Below, one piece after another: positions 24,693 through 38,456 of a stretch of 64,000 bases of DNA. The stretch comes from Nymphaea colorata (taxonomy: Eukaryota > Streptophyta > Magnoliopsida > Nymphaeales > Nymphaeaceae), in the NCBI RefSeq assembly GCF_008831285.2, contig NC_045143.1, positions 1,523,503 to 1,587,502 on the forward strand. The letters are read 5' to 3'. Made by a program: the position numbers and the translations under genes. A model generated the notes under the pieces. That model made no database searches. It was not told where the DNA came from and worked only from the letters and a program-made list of their open reading frames with translations. Position 1 is the first letter of the stretch; each line of letters opens with the position of its first letter.

Positions 24693-25060
24693 CTATGTCA
24701 CATGGGTGAGGGTACGGTACGGGTTCGGGTACAGCGGTATGGATTTGGACATGGCAATTTTGAAATTTGTGGGTACGCGGGTACGGCGAATTTTATATTC
24801 TCAAAAATGATAAAATGAAAAAAAGCATTAATAGACTTATAATCCACAAAAATTCTCAAAATTAAAGAAAAATGGGAGGAAAATATAGAATCTTAGTGGA
24901 AGGGAAATATAAAAAAGGGAAAATCAAAATTAGAGAAAAAATGAAGTTTGAAAATATAATTTTACATGTTTTAAATGCAGCCGTACCCACGTACCCGTGT
25001 CGCCGTACCCACATACCAACATGGGTACCTGGGCAAAAATGACTTATCCGTGTCACATAG
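24693..25060. mobile_element. TIR element (MITE), 368 bp, with ATCTTAG flanks
   Basis: The left end reads CTATGTCACATGGG and the right end, on the minus strand, CTATGTGACACGGA. ATCTTAG occurs at 24685-24691 and again at 25061-25067, a likely 7-8-bp target duplication with one extra base on the left. The inside edges are rich in GGGTAC/GTACCC in inverted orientation. There is no coding potential. The flank length suggests hAT or Mutator-like origin. It sits inside the 5'UTR intron of the glycine-rich protein gene. Confidence 0.65.
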
Positions 25061-25380
25061 ATCTTAGGTATAGCCTCAACAGTCTAAAAATGCAAACAGT
25101 ATAAAGATTGCTTCTGGTGTCTAGAAAAAAAGTGTCTTGGGTAGTTTCTGTATGGGTGTTGAGATAGTTTAACATCCTGAACTTGTCTGTATGACTCTCT
25201 AAAATTAATTGTATAGATACTGCAACTTCGTGCACAACAGTCATGCTATTTTTAGCAGTCACTGCTATTGGGTTATTTGGGTTGATGTCGACCTATATGC
25301 TAGATCTGTCTTGCTTTCTTACTAAGCGGAGTTAATACTGGCTGTTTTTGGCTTTTATTTCAGGTCCACTGTAATGCAAA

Positions 25381-27944
25381 ATGGGTGGTGGAAAAGATAA
25401 GCCTGATGGTTCAGATACTAGTGACAAGGGTCTGTTCTCAAACCTCGCTCATGGAATTGGGCATGGGTACCCCCCATCTGGTGCATATCCTCCACAGGGA
25501 TACCCTCCTCAAGGGGGGTACCCCCCTCAGGGTTATCCTCCACAAGGCTACCCCCCACAAGGATACCCCCCACAAGGATACCCTCCAGCTGGTTATCCCC
25601 CGCCTGGTGCATATCCTCCCAATCCATATCCAGGAGCTCCACCTTACCCACAGCATGGTATGGCCTGAATACGAGATTAATTTATTCTCCATGTAGTCTT
25701 TTCTGGGCAGTGTTGGGTTCTAGTGAGAAAGCTATTTTTGTTCAGCATTCATGCTTGCCACTGTGCCACATCTCCTTGGTGCCACATAAAGCATCTCAAG
25801 TTATTTCTCATAAGCCCGATATTGTTGCTAATTGCTTTTTTTTTAACGGTTAATCTAGCTTAATCCATTTTATCCCTGTAGTTGCCTTTATTAATCATTG
25901 TTTTTGCACGTCTTTATGTGTGTATATGAGGCTGTTGACTTCCATAAACATGTTTTGGTTGGGCTGATACGTCCAGAATGACAACATACTGCATATTGAG
26001 AGACTATTCAGTAACTGCAATTACTTAATCCAATGACACTTGTTTAATTTTAAAATTAGAAGTTTCTAAGAAGTTACATTAAGTTTCAACAGATTGAATG
26101 CACAGCTAGTATGAACTATATACGAGTTTTGTGAATGTTGGCTTTGTTATCAGATTTTTTTTGTTTGTTTGATCCTTTTGGGCTTACAATCAGTTAAAAC
26201 TTAAAACACACAGCAAAGGGTTCTACTCAAGTTGACTTAGCTGCTGGTGCGGTGCAAAGCTGTGGCTGTTCATGCATGATGTCATTTTACAATGTCAAAG
26301 CTAGAAATTTTGTTTGGGGCACACTAACATATAATTAGCACAAATCAATACCATTGCATAATGTGTGTTTTGTGTTTCTCTGTGTAGGTATATTTATATG
26401 CACCTATGCATTTATTGCTGCCTTTTCTGTAAAGAACTAAATGACATCCATGCCCTTTTGTTTGTGTTTTCATGAATTGAATTTGAAAATTTTGTTTTTG
26501 AAGCAAAACAATAAAATTCAAAAAGTTTACGGGGCACTCCTAAACTGTAGGGCAATCTTAATGTAGACTTTCCTGTACCAATTAAATCTGAACTTTCAGG
26601 GTCGGTCGTTGCTCATCATAAGCCAGATGTTGGATCTGACTCTGTGTATAGACCATGTACTTTAGTTCAATTACATGTAATTCTTCTCTACATGTACAAA
26701 TAAGCTTCTTGTACATGCATTCACACATACAAGCACATATATACCCTTGCTGCACCTCACACTCGTGTAACTTTGTGTTTCTTTGGTCTCTTCTGCAATT
26801 CCACTATCAAGGAAAATTTTTGTTTCATTTCTAATTTCCTTTTGATGATGGAGTCCTTTGCAAAAAAAAATTCTCTCGGTAAATCAGAGTATATTGGGAG
26901 AGGTTTCACTTATGTGGAAGTTTTTGTCTCATATTTTTCATCATTTTTCTGTATATGGCAGTATTAGCCATCCATTTTTCAAGTTCAGAGTTTGGTTGAA
27001 CATAACAGTAGCATGACTAACATGCACCTCTTGACGGTAAGGGTGTTCAGTTGGAGGTGGGACTCGTAGTATATCACTTGCCAAACTCTCTAAAATAGGA
27101 TGACACCTATATGTAATTGCATGAACCCACTGATTGCATGCTTTTTATTAAACTCTGTGAATGCTCACATGCATTGAGTTATGGCATTTGAGCATGGTAT
27201 CTTGTTTTCTGCTACTAGCTCAGGGGATTTTACGCTAAATCTTGCAGAGAGATGCTAATGGCTGCTCTTGATGATTAGGGTCAGAATGAGAAGAAAACTA
27301 CTACCTCTGCTTTGCATTAGCATGTGGTTTAGGAGCCCTCATAGGGTCAAGAGAGCTTATCTCTATTACTCCATTGACTGTCCCTATGTGTCCACATGGA
27401 TCTCTGAATGTCTGGACTTCAGATAACCAATAGTTTATAATTGAGGATTGCCATTAGAGACATACTGGTGTTGGTTGTTGAACGATGCCTTTTATGAATT
27501 CAATGTTGAGGTCCATTTGGTGACTGAAAAGGATGGCTGATGTTGGTCTTGGAGTTTGGTGTGGTAAGTTGGGCTTAAACTATGTGCATGCGAATGGCAT
27601 TAATTTGCAGAAACGTACTTGTGGCTGTACTGAAGTGTATAGGACCGGAAAAAGTGTCAGATCCTTTAATCTAACGTAGAACTGTTGCAGGAGGGCATGG
27701 TTCAGGAGGGCATGGCATCTCTCCCGGCATGGGTGTAATGCTAGCAGGAGGTGCAGCAGCTGCAGCAGCAGCTTATGGAGCTCACCAACTGGGTCATGGT
27801 TCTCACTCTGGGCATGGTGGAATTATGAGCCATGGTGGGTATGGCCATGGTGGGTATGGCCATGGTAAATTCAAGCACGGCAAGTTCAAGCATGGGAAGC
27901 ACGGGAAGTTTGGAAAGCATGGCAAGTTCAAGAAGTGGAAGTGA
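25381..27944 (+). CDS. Glycine-rich protein A3-like (XYPPX repeat protein)
   Basis: Two coding exons, 25381-25657 and 27691-27944, give 176 residues (531 nt). The join is phase 1, with donor CATG/GTATGG and acceptor TTGCAG. The first exon begins MGGGKDKPDGSDTSDKG, then carries about nine tandem PPQGY/YPP units (about residues 30-85). The second exon has an alanine-rich hydrophobic block (GGAAAAAAAYGAH), then Gly/His-rich repeats and a basic tail of HGKF units ending KKWK. This layout is the plant glycine-rich protein A3 family. Its role is not settled; a membrane- or wall-associated structural or stress role has been proposed. The intron within the coding region is 2.03 kb, and an acceptor 17 bases before the ATG implies a further 5'UTR intron of about 2.7 kb. 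Introns therefore make up most of the locus. Confidence 0.88.
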
Positions 27945-29455
27945 TGTTCTTAAAAATATCTCCTACATATTATCAAGTGGCATATCCAATAATGGTCCTT
28001 TTGAAATCTCTTTTTAATCAGACAGTGGTGGTGATTGCTTAGAGATTGTACATTGTGATCTTTCTTCTTGCTTGTGTCTACTCATGTTTGATATTCTAGT
28101 CATAAAGATTTATGAGTTGAACATTTATATATGCGTATTGTGCACATCAGTGTGTGTGTGTTGTGGGGGTGAGAGAGAGAGTTATTCTTGATTATGGAGG
28201 ATACACTCCTTTCGGTGCGCCGAGTACGAAAAGATGGAGTTTAGAGCCCAAGGGGACTGATTGCGAAGCAAAAGTAAGATGCCAAACAGAACTATGTACA
28301 AAGTAAGGTCGGATTTTCAATGCGTAGTTCTAGACTTAGGTCGAAACTAGAAACAAGGAAGTATAACTATAGTTCTCGATACATGCCTTCTTAAAGCTTT
28401 GGCCCTTCACATTAGAACCAATCTAAATCAATATTAACACTAACGATTCCTTTTTTCCCCCTAAATGCGTCCATGTATTCATCAACGTTTTAGAACATAC
28501 AATTTGTCTCAAATGTCTTGTTTCTTGAGTTCGACCATAAGCGAAACACTTGATAGTCAAAATTTTTATAAAAACGCCAAGAAAGTGCTGACAAATTTGG
28601 TAAAATCTGGGACACACTCTTAAGGAAACATGATTTTGAAGTTGATCTATATGATTTAAAACCAGCTGTTGAGTGAACGTGATTGTGTGTGTGTGTGTAT
28701 GAACCAATGAACCTGCAATCAACAACAATGGTGACGATGGAATTGCTCACTCTTGTCAAGTCTGACTTCAGTCAATTTAGGAAGAAAAATGTGTTAACCA
28801 GCCGTCACATCGTGACAAATAACTGGGAAAAAAAAGGATAATAATAGTGCTTTTGTAAATACAAAAAGAACTTCTGACTGAACATCCAGGGGAGGAATCT
28901 TCCATCAAATTCCAACATGCACGACACAAGCTCATTACGGACAATAGACTAACTAATGAAAACTTGTTAGTTTGCTAGTGTCGCGAAACATCAGTTCTTG
29001 GGCCATGTAGGCTATGCTCTTTTGAAGACCATTTTTCACTCCAATTGGAAGAAATCAAGAAAAAAACGAGACTCCATGCATTGACACGCGGAGATACATG
29101 CATCCGTAATAGGAACATGGAACTGATCAGCCTCCATGAAATACACAAAGCTCAATGACGACAGCGATTTGTATGTGCTTCAAATGAGAACCTTTCCACA
29201 TTCTCGCTACAGTTGGATTTTGCTGATTGTCTCAGTTGCTCCAAAAATTGAAATTAATTAAGATCTACAAGGAGAGGCTACACCATCGTACCAAGGTACA
29301 TTTACTAACATGAATATGTTAAAAAGCTACTAAAAAGCACTCTGGAACAGACAATATGCATCGTGAACTGCAAATCAAGCTGCTGAAAGTTATTTCCTTT
29401 GATGGTTCCTAGCGGGGCACGGGAGAGATCCATGTTAAGGGCAAAATACAAGCTT
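27945..29455. other. Intergenic stretch between GRP-A3 and ALS3
   Basis: The genes converge here, so both 3' trailers lie in this stretch. A GT run is at 28684-28700 and no coding region is recognised. Confidence 0.45.
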
Positions 29456-32400
29456 CTACTCTGCTGCAAAGACTTTGGTTTGCAACTGGTAACCTTTGGT
29501 GAAAAAGGCAGGCCAACATAGATACGTGGACATGATACTGCTGACCGTAGATGCCCCAATAAGCATGTTCATTACAACTATTTGCAACTGAATCGCTTCT
29601 AGAGGTGAAGCCCCTCCCATAATGAGACCAGTCATCGCACCGGGAAGGGAGATTAGCCCCACAGTCTTTGCATTATCCAGTACTGGCGAAAGAGCTAAAA
29701 TCAAGGCCCGCTTCACCTGCTGTAGTGTTGCCTGACGTGGTGTTGCACCAAGTGCCAATGCTGTCTCTACCTGCACATAAGATCATTATTGAGCAGAGAA
29801 CTGATGAAATGGATTTCATAACAGAAAAACAATCATTTGCTCACCGGCCTGCCATGGAAAAAGAATTCTTGGTTCATTAGTTACAGGCATTGATTTTGTA
29901 TGTTAGTAAACAACGTAAACTAAGTCAGGCATGCAAATGCAGTAGATTACAATCACTAAGCAGATACAGCGAGCTGCATGATTTACTCGCTGACCATGAC
30001 AGAGTAGCACTGGAGACTTGCAAGCAATGGAAGATCCAAAAGAGAATAATAACCCTGTGACATTGCCAAGTAGTAATTTTTAGCACATACCAGGTTCTTT
30101 TGTGTCTTGACATCATCTCTAAGCCGCTTCATAGCAACCCCAGTCACAGTCATCGAATTCCCAACCATCATCCCAGCAACAGGAATGATGTACCGCGGCG
30201 TGAATGGGAAAACATTTAATACGACAAGCAAGAACATGGTTATGGAGGTTCCAACTAAAATGGATGTTGCAGCAATATATTTCCCATGAGGAACATGTTT
30301 AGCCCGTTGACCTGCTGTATAACCAGCAACAGAAACCTGAAAAGATGAAAGGAGAAAAATACTTGTGTTAAGGAGAAAATTTTCCTGGCCAAAAAATGGG
30401 AAGAAAAGAAAGTGACATCGATGACAGCAGCAGAGGAACAATCATATAACAGTGCATGCCTAGAGGCCAATTTGGCAGTCGTTCTCAAGCCATATTAGCA
30501 GCCTTACAATCACTCAGACTTGTGCATAGCCCAAGTATCTGGAAAAGAAATAAAAATTGGAAACAAATGATACAGCATACAAACCCAAAAAATAATTATT
30601 CCTTCAAAATTTCGAATTACTTAAAGATCATAAAAGTTAGATACATGATTGATGATACAGAGAAAGGTTCATTATAGCCAACATAAAACATGATTAAACG
30701 TTTTCAGCAGCAAACTCTGAGAAGAATCCAACTATCTACTTGTCAGAAAACTGTGACCGCTCAAAAAACTTCTCTTAACTAATGCAAGAAAATACACTTG
30801 ATATTTCACAGAAGTTTATACTCAATGCATAATGTTTATCTTGTAAGTTTCGGTCCTAACCAAACCCTTGGGATTTGGGCACAAAATTTTAGGATGCCAT
30901 CATAAAAGATAACATAACATTAGGATCTTAAATATTCAGAAGGATTGCCTTAATAGCATTGGTACGCACTATGTATCAAAGTCATATGACATTGTAAGGC
31001 TTAGTATACTTTAACATGAACTTTTGGCCTCCCATCTGATCGTTCATACTACACCTAGCTTGAATTGATCTTGCTTGATATTTGGAAAGTTTTTGTTTGA
31101 AACTTACTGCAAACCATAAAAGGCGAGTTGTGAGGTAGGTGAAACATGTGGGTAGAGGCAAAATAAGCAAATTCCAGTGATGACTGAATGGACTACATAT
31201 CTCTTGCATGGTCTAAGAACAGGTTGTTTATTCATGAATAGAAAGGAATACATTTTCGACACTCTCCTTTGCACATTTTTCCCAGTCTTCTTTCAATGCA
31301 ATTTCTGTTTACGGAACACATACTTATAATAAGGTTTTCAGATACATACCATGACAATCGACTTCTTTTCTTGATCTTATGCGTATAATACTTGGATGAG
31401 TCCTACACATTCATATGGAGATTTTATAGTTTAATCAACTAATGGTTTCAAAGTATGGAATCGTTGCATGCTTCTCATGCAAAGGGGAAAAAGAAACAAA
31501 GTCATCCAAAACTCAATTAATTTGCATCTAGTTGACAGTGTCCGTGCGGGCATTAGGTTAGCTACTTTGAACTTGAACAACCTAATATATAATTCAAAAG
31601 AAATCGTAAAATAATGATTGGGTTCATGGTCCTCAGTAGACCAGGCTTGTGGATTGGTGCTAGCGTGGTATCACACTGTGCTGAGCAGATGCCTGTCACC
31701 ATAATAGTATTCGTATCAAATTTCACACTTATCTCTGTCAAAGTTGAGGTGGAAATTCTTTTTCTAGAATCATCTAACTTATGGCATTCAAATAATCCCA
31801 ATTATTTGAAACTAAGTGGCTTCTCTCCATGCGCGTCTACGTCAACATAAAATGATTCCTTCAGATTCAAAGTGCATTTACGATAAATAAACATCAAGAA
31901 CTAAGAACGGACAAAAAAAGAACATACTCGGGCAGCAAGAAAACAATAATAATCCGAATATGGATGCTGGATCAGCACCACCATTCCACTGATAACCATC
32001 CCCTAATATCAATTCCTTCTGCACAACAAGATTAGAGAATGAAGTGCCCAGAATTTGCAAGTACCCAGCAATTATTGCAGGAAGTAAGTACGAGATATTG
32101 AACAAGAAACCACGATAATAGAGGATATAAAAGAACAAGAAAACGACGATGAGTCGGATTGCTGGTAAGAAATAATACCAAAGGGCGAAAAAAGTTGTGA
32201 AAATTAAAGAAGAAAGCATGAAGGAAATAAAGAAGAAAGAGATGTTTCACCATGAAAAGGTAAGCCAGGACGATCCAACCGCTATTCTTCTGACTGAAGA
32301 TGAATTGGAGGACGAAGCCAATGACAGAGAGCTGGAGGAACGCCCGAGCAATGGAATATATCATCTCCTTCTCGAGGTCCAGTTTCTGAATAAAAGATAG

Positions 32401-32481
32401 AACCACTGCCATGAGGACCACCGTGGTGGCGGCCACTGGTTTCACCATTCCCTTGAGGAACTCCATCCATACCGCTTCCAT
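29456..32481 (-). CDS. ALS3: ALS3/UPF0014 membrane permease
   Basis: Three exons on the minus strand: 32251-32481, 30091-30336 and 29456-29770. The junctions are in phase 0 and the total is 792 nt (263 residues). The protein starts MEAVWMEFLKGMVKPVAA and ends LQTKVFAAE. It has about seven hydrophobic segments. The block GATPRQATLQQVKRAL, then LPGAMTGLIMGGASPLEAIQ, is the hallmark of the UPF0014/FetB family. In Arabidopsis and rice (ALS3/STAR2) this half-size ABC permease pairs with the ATPase STAR1, confers aluminium tolerance and tunes the root response to low phosphate (established). The length is close to the 273 residues of Arabidopsis ALS3. The first intron is about 1.9 kb. Nothing looks broken. 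The start ATG agrees with the family's N terminus. Confidence 0.93.
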
Positions 32482-33660
32482 CGCTCAGTTCGAGTTCCAG
32501 GAATCTCCCAACTCCTTGAGAATACTTCTCCCTTAATTCCTCTATAAGGAGGCCGTCGTCAATAGCTCCTCCTCTCCCCTTCTCCTCCCTCTCCCCCCAC
32601 CCTCCCTTTTCAGGGGATTCTTCTATCAAGGAAACAGCCTCCCCTAGTTGGGAGTGGAGGTTGGCAAGTTTCATCTGAGGAGGGTGATTCCTGATGCACA
32701 AAGGAGGAAAAGGGTCATTCTGACGGAGGATGGTGATTGAAACGCAACGATGGCTCCACCAAAACAGTGAACATAAAAGAGAGAGAGAATCGGAAGAGAG
32801 AAATTTGGAGGTTTGACCATAATCCCAAAACAGAACCTTATCTTTCCGAGTTCCTCTATATGGGACATCGCGCTTCAGTTTTTACAGTAGTTACTCAGCA
32901 AGAGCTTCTGATAAAGTCGGTCATTTTCCGGGGAAAGAAAAGTCGGTCATTTTCAATAATGTAACCCATTTCTTTAGATTATTCTTTCGGGAAAGCGATT
33001 TCTTCAGTAAAAAGTTCTTATCTCGTCACTCGATTAGATTTTAACTGGAAATGATGGACTAACAGGCATACTCCTTATTTTGCACCCATTAGCGAGAGAC
33101 CGAGAGTAGAACCACATCAAGAAACACAAAAAAAAAAAAAAGAAGGCGAGAGAGCCTTTAGATAATGATTAAAAAGCTTGACCATGGACGTTCATGCCAT
33201 CGAACTTCTGAATAAATACTAACGAAAAGAAGATCGGATTTCCGAGCTTCGCGCGACGACTATGTTTTATAATAAAAAGTCGGTGCCAAGTCGATTTTAC
33301 AAATGAATAAAATTTTAAGTTTTGTAGTTTTAAAGTAACGTATTTTCCATCAGTCAGATTACTGTAACTTTGTGTTCTACGATTTATTTACAGCTTGGCT
33401 GATTAAGCTAAAATACTAGGAAATTATTTAGGTTCAACGCTTACTCCTGAATCGCAAGGGGAAGGAAATTTGATAGTCGCAGCATTAAGAAAGCAAAGAG
33501 ATAACCAACCCTCGGTTCTAGTACCAGAGGTTCAAGGTCCTGTTACGAAGATGGGAACTTGATCAATCGACCATGATGCCAACGCGGTGATTTTTTCACT
33601 AAATGTATGAGTTTGATTTTTCACAATCAAAAAATCCAGATCTGCACTTTGTTAAGTTGA
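32482..33660. other. ALS3 upstream region and intergenic DNA
   Basis: The CT-rich stretch at 32570-32610 is probably the ALS3 leader. CATATAGAG on the minus strand near 32857 is a possible TATA element, about 375 bases before the ATG. Nothing else is recognised. Confidence 0.35.
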
Positions 33661-33974
33661 TTAAATCTTCTTCAAAACAAAGCTGATCAGTGGTACTTGT
33701 GGGGTCGAAGGTATTCAGATTGTTTCGTGACCGATCCAGACCAAGTCCCCAGTGCTAATTCTTGGTTTGATTGGACTACCAACATGATCAGAGATCCTTC
33801 TTTGAAGGCATATTACTCTTTAATAACCCAAAGATTGCATATAGAGAAAAGGGTCAGCTCCAAGGGCACAACTATTATAACATGGGCTGATCCTTCAAGA
33901 CAGGCCTCCAACTCAAGTAAATCTGCAGCCATGGAGCTACCAATTTCCTTTGAGATGAGGACACCAGCAGCCTA
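33661..33974 (+). other. Unrecognised open frame cut by the Copia insertion
   Basis: An open frame without an ATG runs from 33661 into the LTR at 33975. It encodes, among others, SDCFVTDPDQVPSANSWFDW and ISFEMRTPAA. Its composition is protein-like (mixed charged and aromatic residues), but I do not recognise the family. It may be an exon of a host gene or gene fragment disrupted by the retroelement. It could also be a chance frame. Confidence 0.3.
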
Positions 33975-34345
33975 TGTGAAAAATGAGAGCACTAAAGAAT
34001 ATTTCTCACGTTTCATTTACATTGAGCTATTACAAGAATATATACAGAAGAGATTTACAAGATCCACGATTTGGAGTGGATGAAAGATTACAAGGAAGAT
34101 TATATCAGAACAAATTTGCCATGTCTTCCTTTTAAGTAATTTCAGTAATTTCAATTTTATCAATCTCCCCAACACCTTCCTTAATTTTCGACTTACTATT
34201 GATATCAAGATCCTCAACTTCTTACTTAATTCTCGTCTTTCCATTGATATCAAGATCCTCAACGTCTTCAGTGATTTCCTTGATCTTCAGCACATTCTTT
34301 TTTTTAATATCCCTAAAATCACGTTTTGTTGATTTACTCTTATCA
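33975..34345 (-). repeat. LTR (3' in element orientation) of the younger Copia fossil
   Basis: It begins TGTGAAAAATGAGAGCAC and ends CTTATCA (TG...CA borders). It contains an internal duplication of ATTGATATCAAGATCCTCAA. Length 371 bases. Confidence 0.92.
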
Positions 34346-37300
34346 TGCCCCCTCAAACTGGGTGGTGGGTGAACGACACCCAATTTGCCTCTGAGATTTT
34401 CGGTGGCAGATCTAGAGAAGGCTTTTGTAAAAATATCGGCAACCTACTGAGATGAAGGAACATATTGAGTAACTAAGGTCCCCAACGCCACTTTCTCTCG
34501 TAAAAAATGATAACCAATGGCAACATGTTTCATTCTTGAATGAAACACTGGTTTAATGCTGACTTGTAAGGCAAACATACTGTCACAGTATAGCTACGGG
34601 GGATCAGTAATATGAATGCCGATATCTTTGAGAATGAAGGAAAGCCACGTTAACTTGGCTGTTGCAAAGGCCATCGATCTATATTCTGCTTCAGTTGTAG
34701 ATCGAGCCATTGTTGGTTGTTTTTTAGCTGTCCAGGAGATAGCATTTGTGCCAATGAATGTGCAAAAACCAGTTGTGGATGTCGTGTTTCTTGACACCAG
34801 CCCAATCTGAATCAGAGTAAGCATGCAAGCGAAAAATTGACTGAGGTGAAATTATACAGCCGAGTTCTTTTAACAAGCATAAACTGACTTTGAGTAAGCT
34901 GCTACATATATTGGCTGACATAGTTGACACTATAGGTGATGTCAGGACGGGTGAACGTGAGATATTGCAATCTGTCTACTAAGCTAAGATAGAGTGTAGG
35001 ATTGACAAACAGTGGATCTTTAGAAGGTGGCCGAAAATTCTGAACTAGAGGGGTTACATCTTGTTTACAAGTTGTTAGTTATAAGAGGCTGTAAGCATAC
35101 CGCTTTTGATTGAGAAAAAGACCTTCAGATGTTTTGAGAACCTCAATACTAAGTGATGCAAGCTTCATAAATTCTTCATCAAGAACTCATTATTAAGTTC
35201 AATGATGAATTCTTGAATAAAAAGATTATTGTTGCCGGTCAAGATAATATCATCCACATACAATAATAGAATGATGGTTCCCTTTTTATGATGACAAATA
35301 TAGAGAGAAGAATCTGAAATGCTTCAAAAGAAACCTTTGGAGAGTAGAAAAAATCCAAACCTATCATACCATGCCCTTGGAGCTTGTCGAAGTCGGTAGA
35401 GAGTTTTATAAAGTCGTCATACATGGTCTGGTTTGGTAAGATTTTCAAATCCTTGTGGCTGTTCTATGTAAACAGTTTCTTGTAGCTCTCCATGTAAAAA
35501 GGCATTTTTGACATCAAGTAGCCTATTATCCCAATTTCGAGATAAGGCGATAGTCAATACAATGCGAATTGTGACTGGTTTGATGACTGGTGAAAAAGTT
35601 TCCATAAAGTCAATTCCAGGAATTTGATTGAACCCACGAGCAACTAGTTGAGCCTTTATACGATCCAAGGTTCCGTTGCTTTTCAGCTTAGTTTTGAAGA
35701 CCCATCTAGTGGAGATGACATTCATATCGCCGGTTCGGGCTATTAGAGTTCATGTTTTGCACAAATTCAATGCTTTTATTTCTTTCTCCATTGCTTTTAC
35801 CCATCCTGAATGCTTGAGTGCCTCCTTGATTGTTTTAGGTTCCAAAGGAACCAGAAGGGCAATGAAGTACTTTGGATTTGGTTTAACGATGCCATCTTTT
35901 GCCCTAGTGACCATGGAGTGAGAATTGGTAAGAAATGATAGTTGTGGACCCGATTAAGGATGTGACATGAAATCAGTGATGACCTCTTGAGAAGAGCTAG
36001 AATCTGTATCAACGTGAGAAGAGTTTTCACCCATAGCAATTGGGACATTGCTACTTGAAGACGAGTCCTAATGGAGTCAGTTTCAAGTTCATCGTTAGAG
36101 CCAAACTTAGAAACTTCTTCAACTGATTGGTTGTCATCAAGCCATGCCTTGCAGGTGATGCCTTCTTGAGAATGAGAGATTGGTGAAAAGGGAATACATT
36201 TTCATAAAAAAAAAACATTTCTGGATATGAAAATCTAATTCGTTGGTGGGTATAAGCATTTATATCCTTTATGTGCTGAGTTATACCCTATAAAACCGCA
36301 AGGGTAAGGATCTAGGCTCCAACTTGTTCTTGGCATAATCTCGAAGATAAGGGAAACATCGGCTTCCAAAGACTCTCATGCATCCGGGCCCCTTGTTGAA
36401 AACAAGCTGAAATGGACAGTTAATATTGAGAGTAGGTGTGGGCAGTCGATTTATTAACCACACAGCTGTAGAGAACGTTTCAACCCAAAATTTTGTTGGC
36501 ATGCTAGCATAAAACATCATAGCAAGTCCAAGTTCCACTATGGTTCGATGTTGACGTTCAATCATTTCATTCTGAGGAGGGGTTTTAGGACATGCCTTTA
36601 AGTGTTGGATACCACATTCACGCAGAAATAAAGCAAGGGCATTACTATTAAATTCTCCACCTTCATCAGTTTGAAAATTTTTTATTTCTTTCCTAAACTG
36701 ATTTTTCACAAATTTGTGAAAAATTTTTAAAATCTCACAAAATTCTGACTTGAACCGCATTGGATAAAACCAAATGAAACGAGTAGATTCGTCCACAAAA
36801 ATTGCATAATACTTATATTGTTGAGAGCCGATGATGGGAGCAGGTCCCCATAGATCACAGTTCACATGCCCAAGAAATTCATCACAATGTTCGACATGAC
36901 TTAGCTAATTGACAGTTGGAACATAAAATTCTGCTACTAGATGAACCAAGAATTTTGATGGCCTTTTTATTAACCAAAAACTCTACTATCTCCTGATTGA
37001 TGTGGCTAAGATGATGCCACACTTCTCTATTTGCTGCTCGAAATCTAACTGTGAAAAAAGCCTTGTGATCTCCTTGAAATTTTGGCGTTGCTTTTATATT
37101 TTCCAGCATGTAAAGACCATCACGTCTAGTTCCGGACACCACATTCTGCTGATTCCTCTTGTCCTTTACAAGAAAACTATTATCTAAGAATTCAAAAATA
37201 TATGGCATGTCTACTGTTAATTGATTGACTGAAATTAAATTCTTTTTTATTTATGAAACCACCAAAACATTCTTGAGAATAATGGAATTTTGCCCATCAT

Positions 37301-38456
37301 TAACAGTAGCATTTCCCACATGTGTGATGTCAAGTTTCTGACCATTGCCTACCATTATTTTTTCTGAACCATGATATTTAGTTGAGATCTTAAGATTACC
37401 TGCTTCCGATGTGATGTTAGCAGATGCTCCAGTATCTGGGAACCATTGTTGATCTTGACCATCCGCAATCTTCATTGCAGCTAATGCCTAAGGAACTTGT
37501 TTGGGCTGGAACGTTTGCTTGAAGTGATGCCAACTTAAGTGCGGAATGGTTTCTTCTATGGCAGATTTGGCACATGACTCCCTTCTGAGAGGCATTGGAC
37601 TAGTTATTATTTTCTCTTTTGTCGCTGTTGAATGAAGTACCTTGGCTGGCTTGATGAAACGCACGTCCTTTAGAATTGAACGACTAATTTTTATATCCCT
37701 TATATTTCTGATTTTGAACTCGTTGATTCATAAAAGCCACCTAAGTACCTGAAATGTCTCCATAAATAGTTCTTACCGTCTCATGACTTTCAAGCAGGGG
37801 AATGACTTCCAAGTATGGTGGAGTTAGAGGACGCATATAGGTTGTTCTAAAAGACTCATATTTTGGGCTGAGACTAGTCAACAACCAAAAAACTTTAGAT
37901 TGATCTGAAACTGGTTTTCCAATGACAACAAGTTCATCACATATAATTTTGAAATTTCTTGTGTATTCAGCAATACTTAGATTGTCTTTCCGATTCATCT
38001 GAAGTCTTTGCATAAGGAGCATTTCTCGCTCATGCGACTCATAACCAAATTTGTGGTTTAGAGTATCCCATACCTGTTTGGAGGTTTTTAGGCCGACGAC
38101 TAACCCCAATATTTTTTCAGATAGAGTTCCTGTAATCCATCCATGCAGCAATCGATCTGATCTTTGCCAAGCGTTGAAATCTGGATTCAAAACTTGTTCA
38201 GCTGCAGTGACATCACCTCCATTATGGCTGCTGTTAGGAAGATATCAACCAGGCATGGGAGCTTCTCCATGGACAAAGCTTGTCATATCTTGACTTTCAA
38301 TTAGTCCTAGCACTTGCGTCTGCCATAGAAGGAAATTGGACTGGGTCAATTTGATGGAAACAAAATTGGCGACGTTCAGGTTGAAAGGATATAGATATTT
38401 GATGGAGGCAGTTTGCGAGCTTTGTGATGCCATAGAATCGTATTGCTATGATATCA

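Noticed and set aside
25385-25696. Other frames across the GYPPQ repeat exon
   Set aside because: A repeated coding unit opens several frames at once. Only the frame giving the XYPPX repeat joins to the Gly/His-rich second exon.
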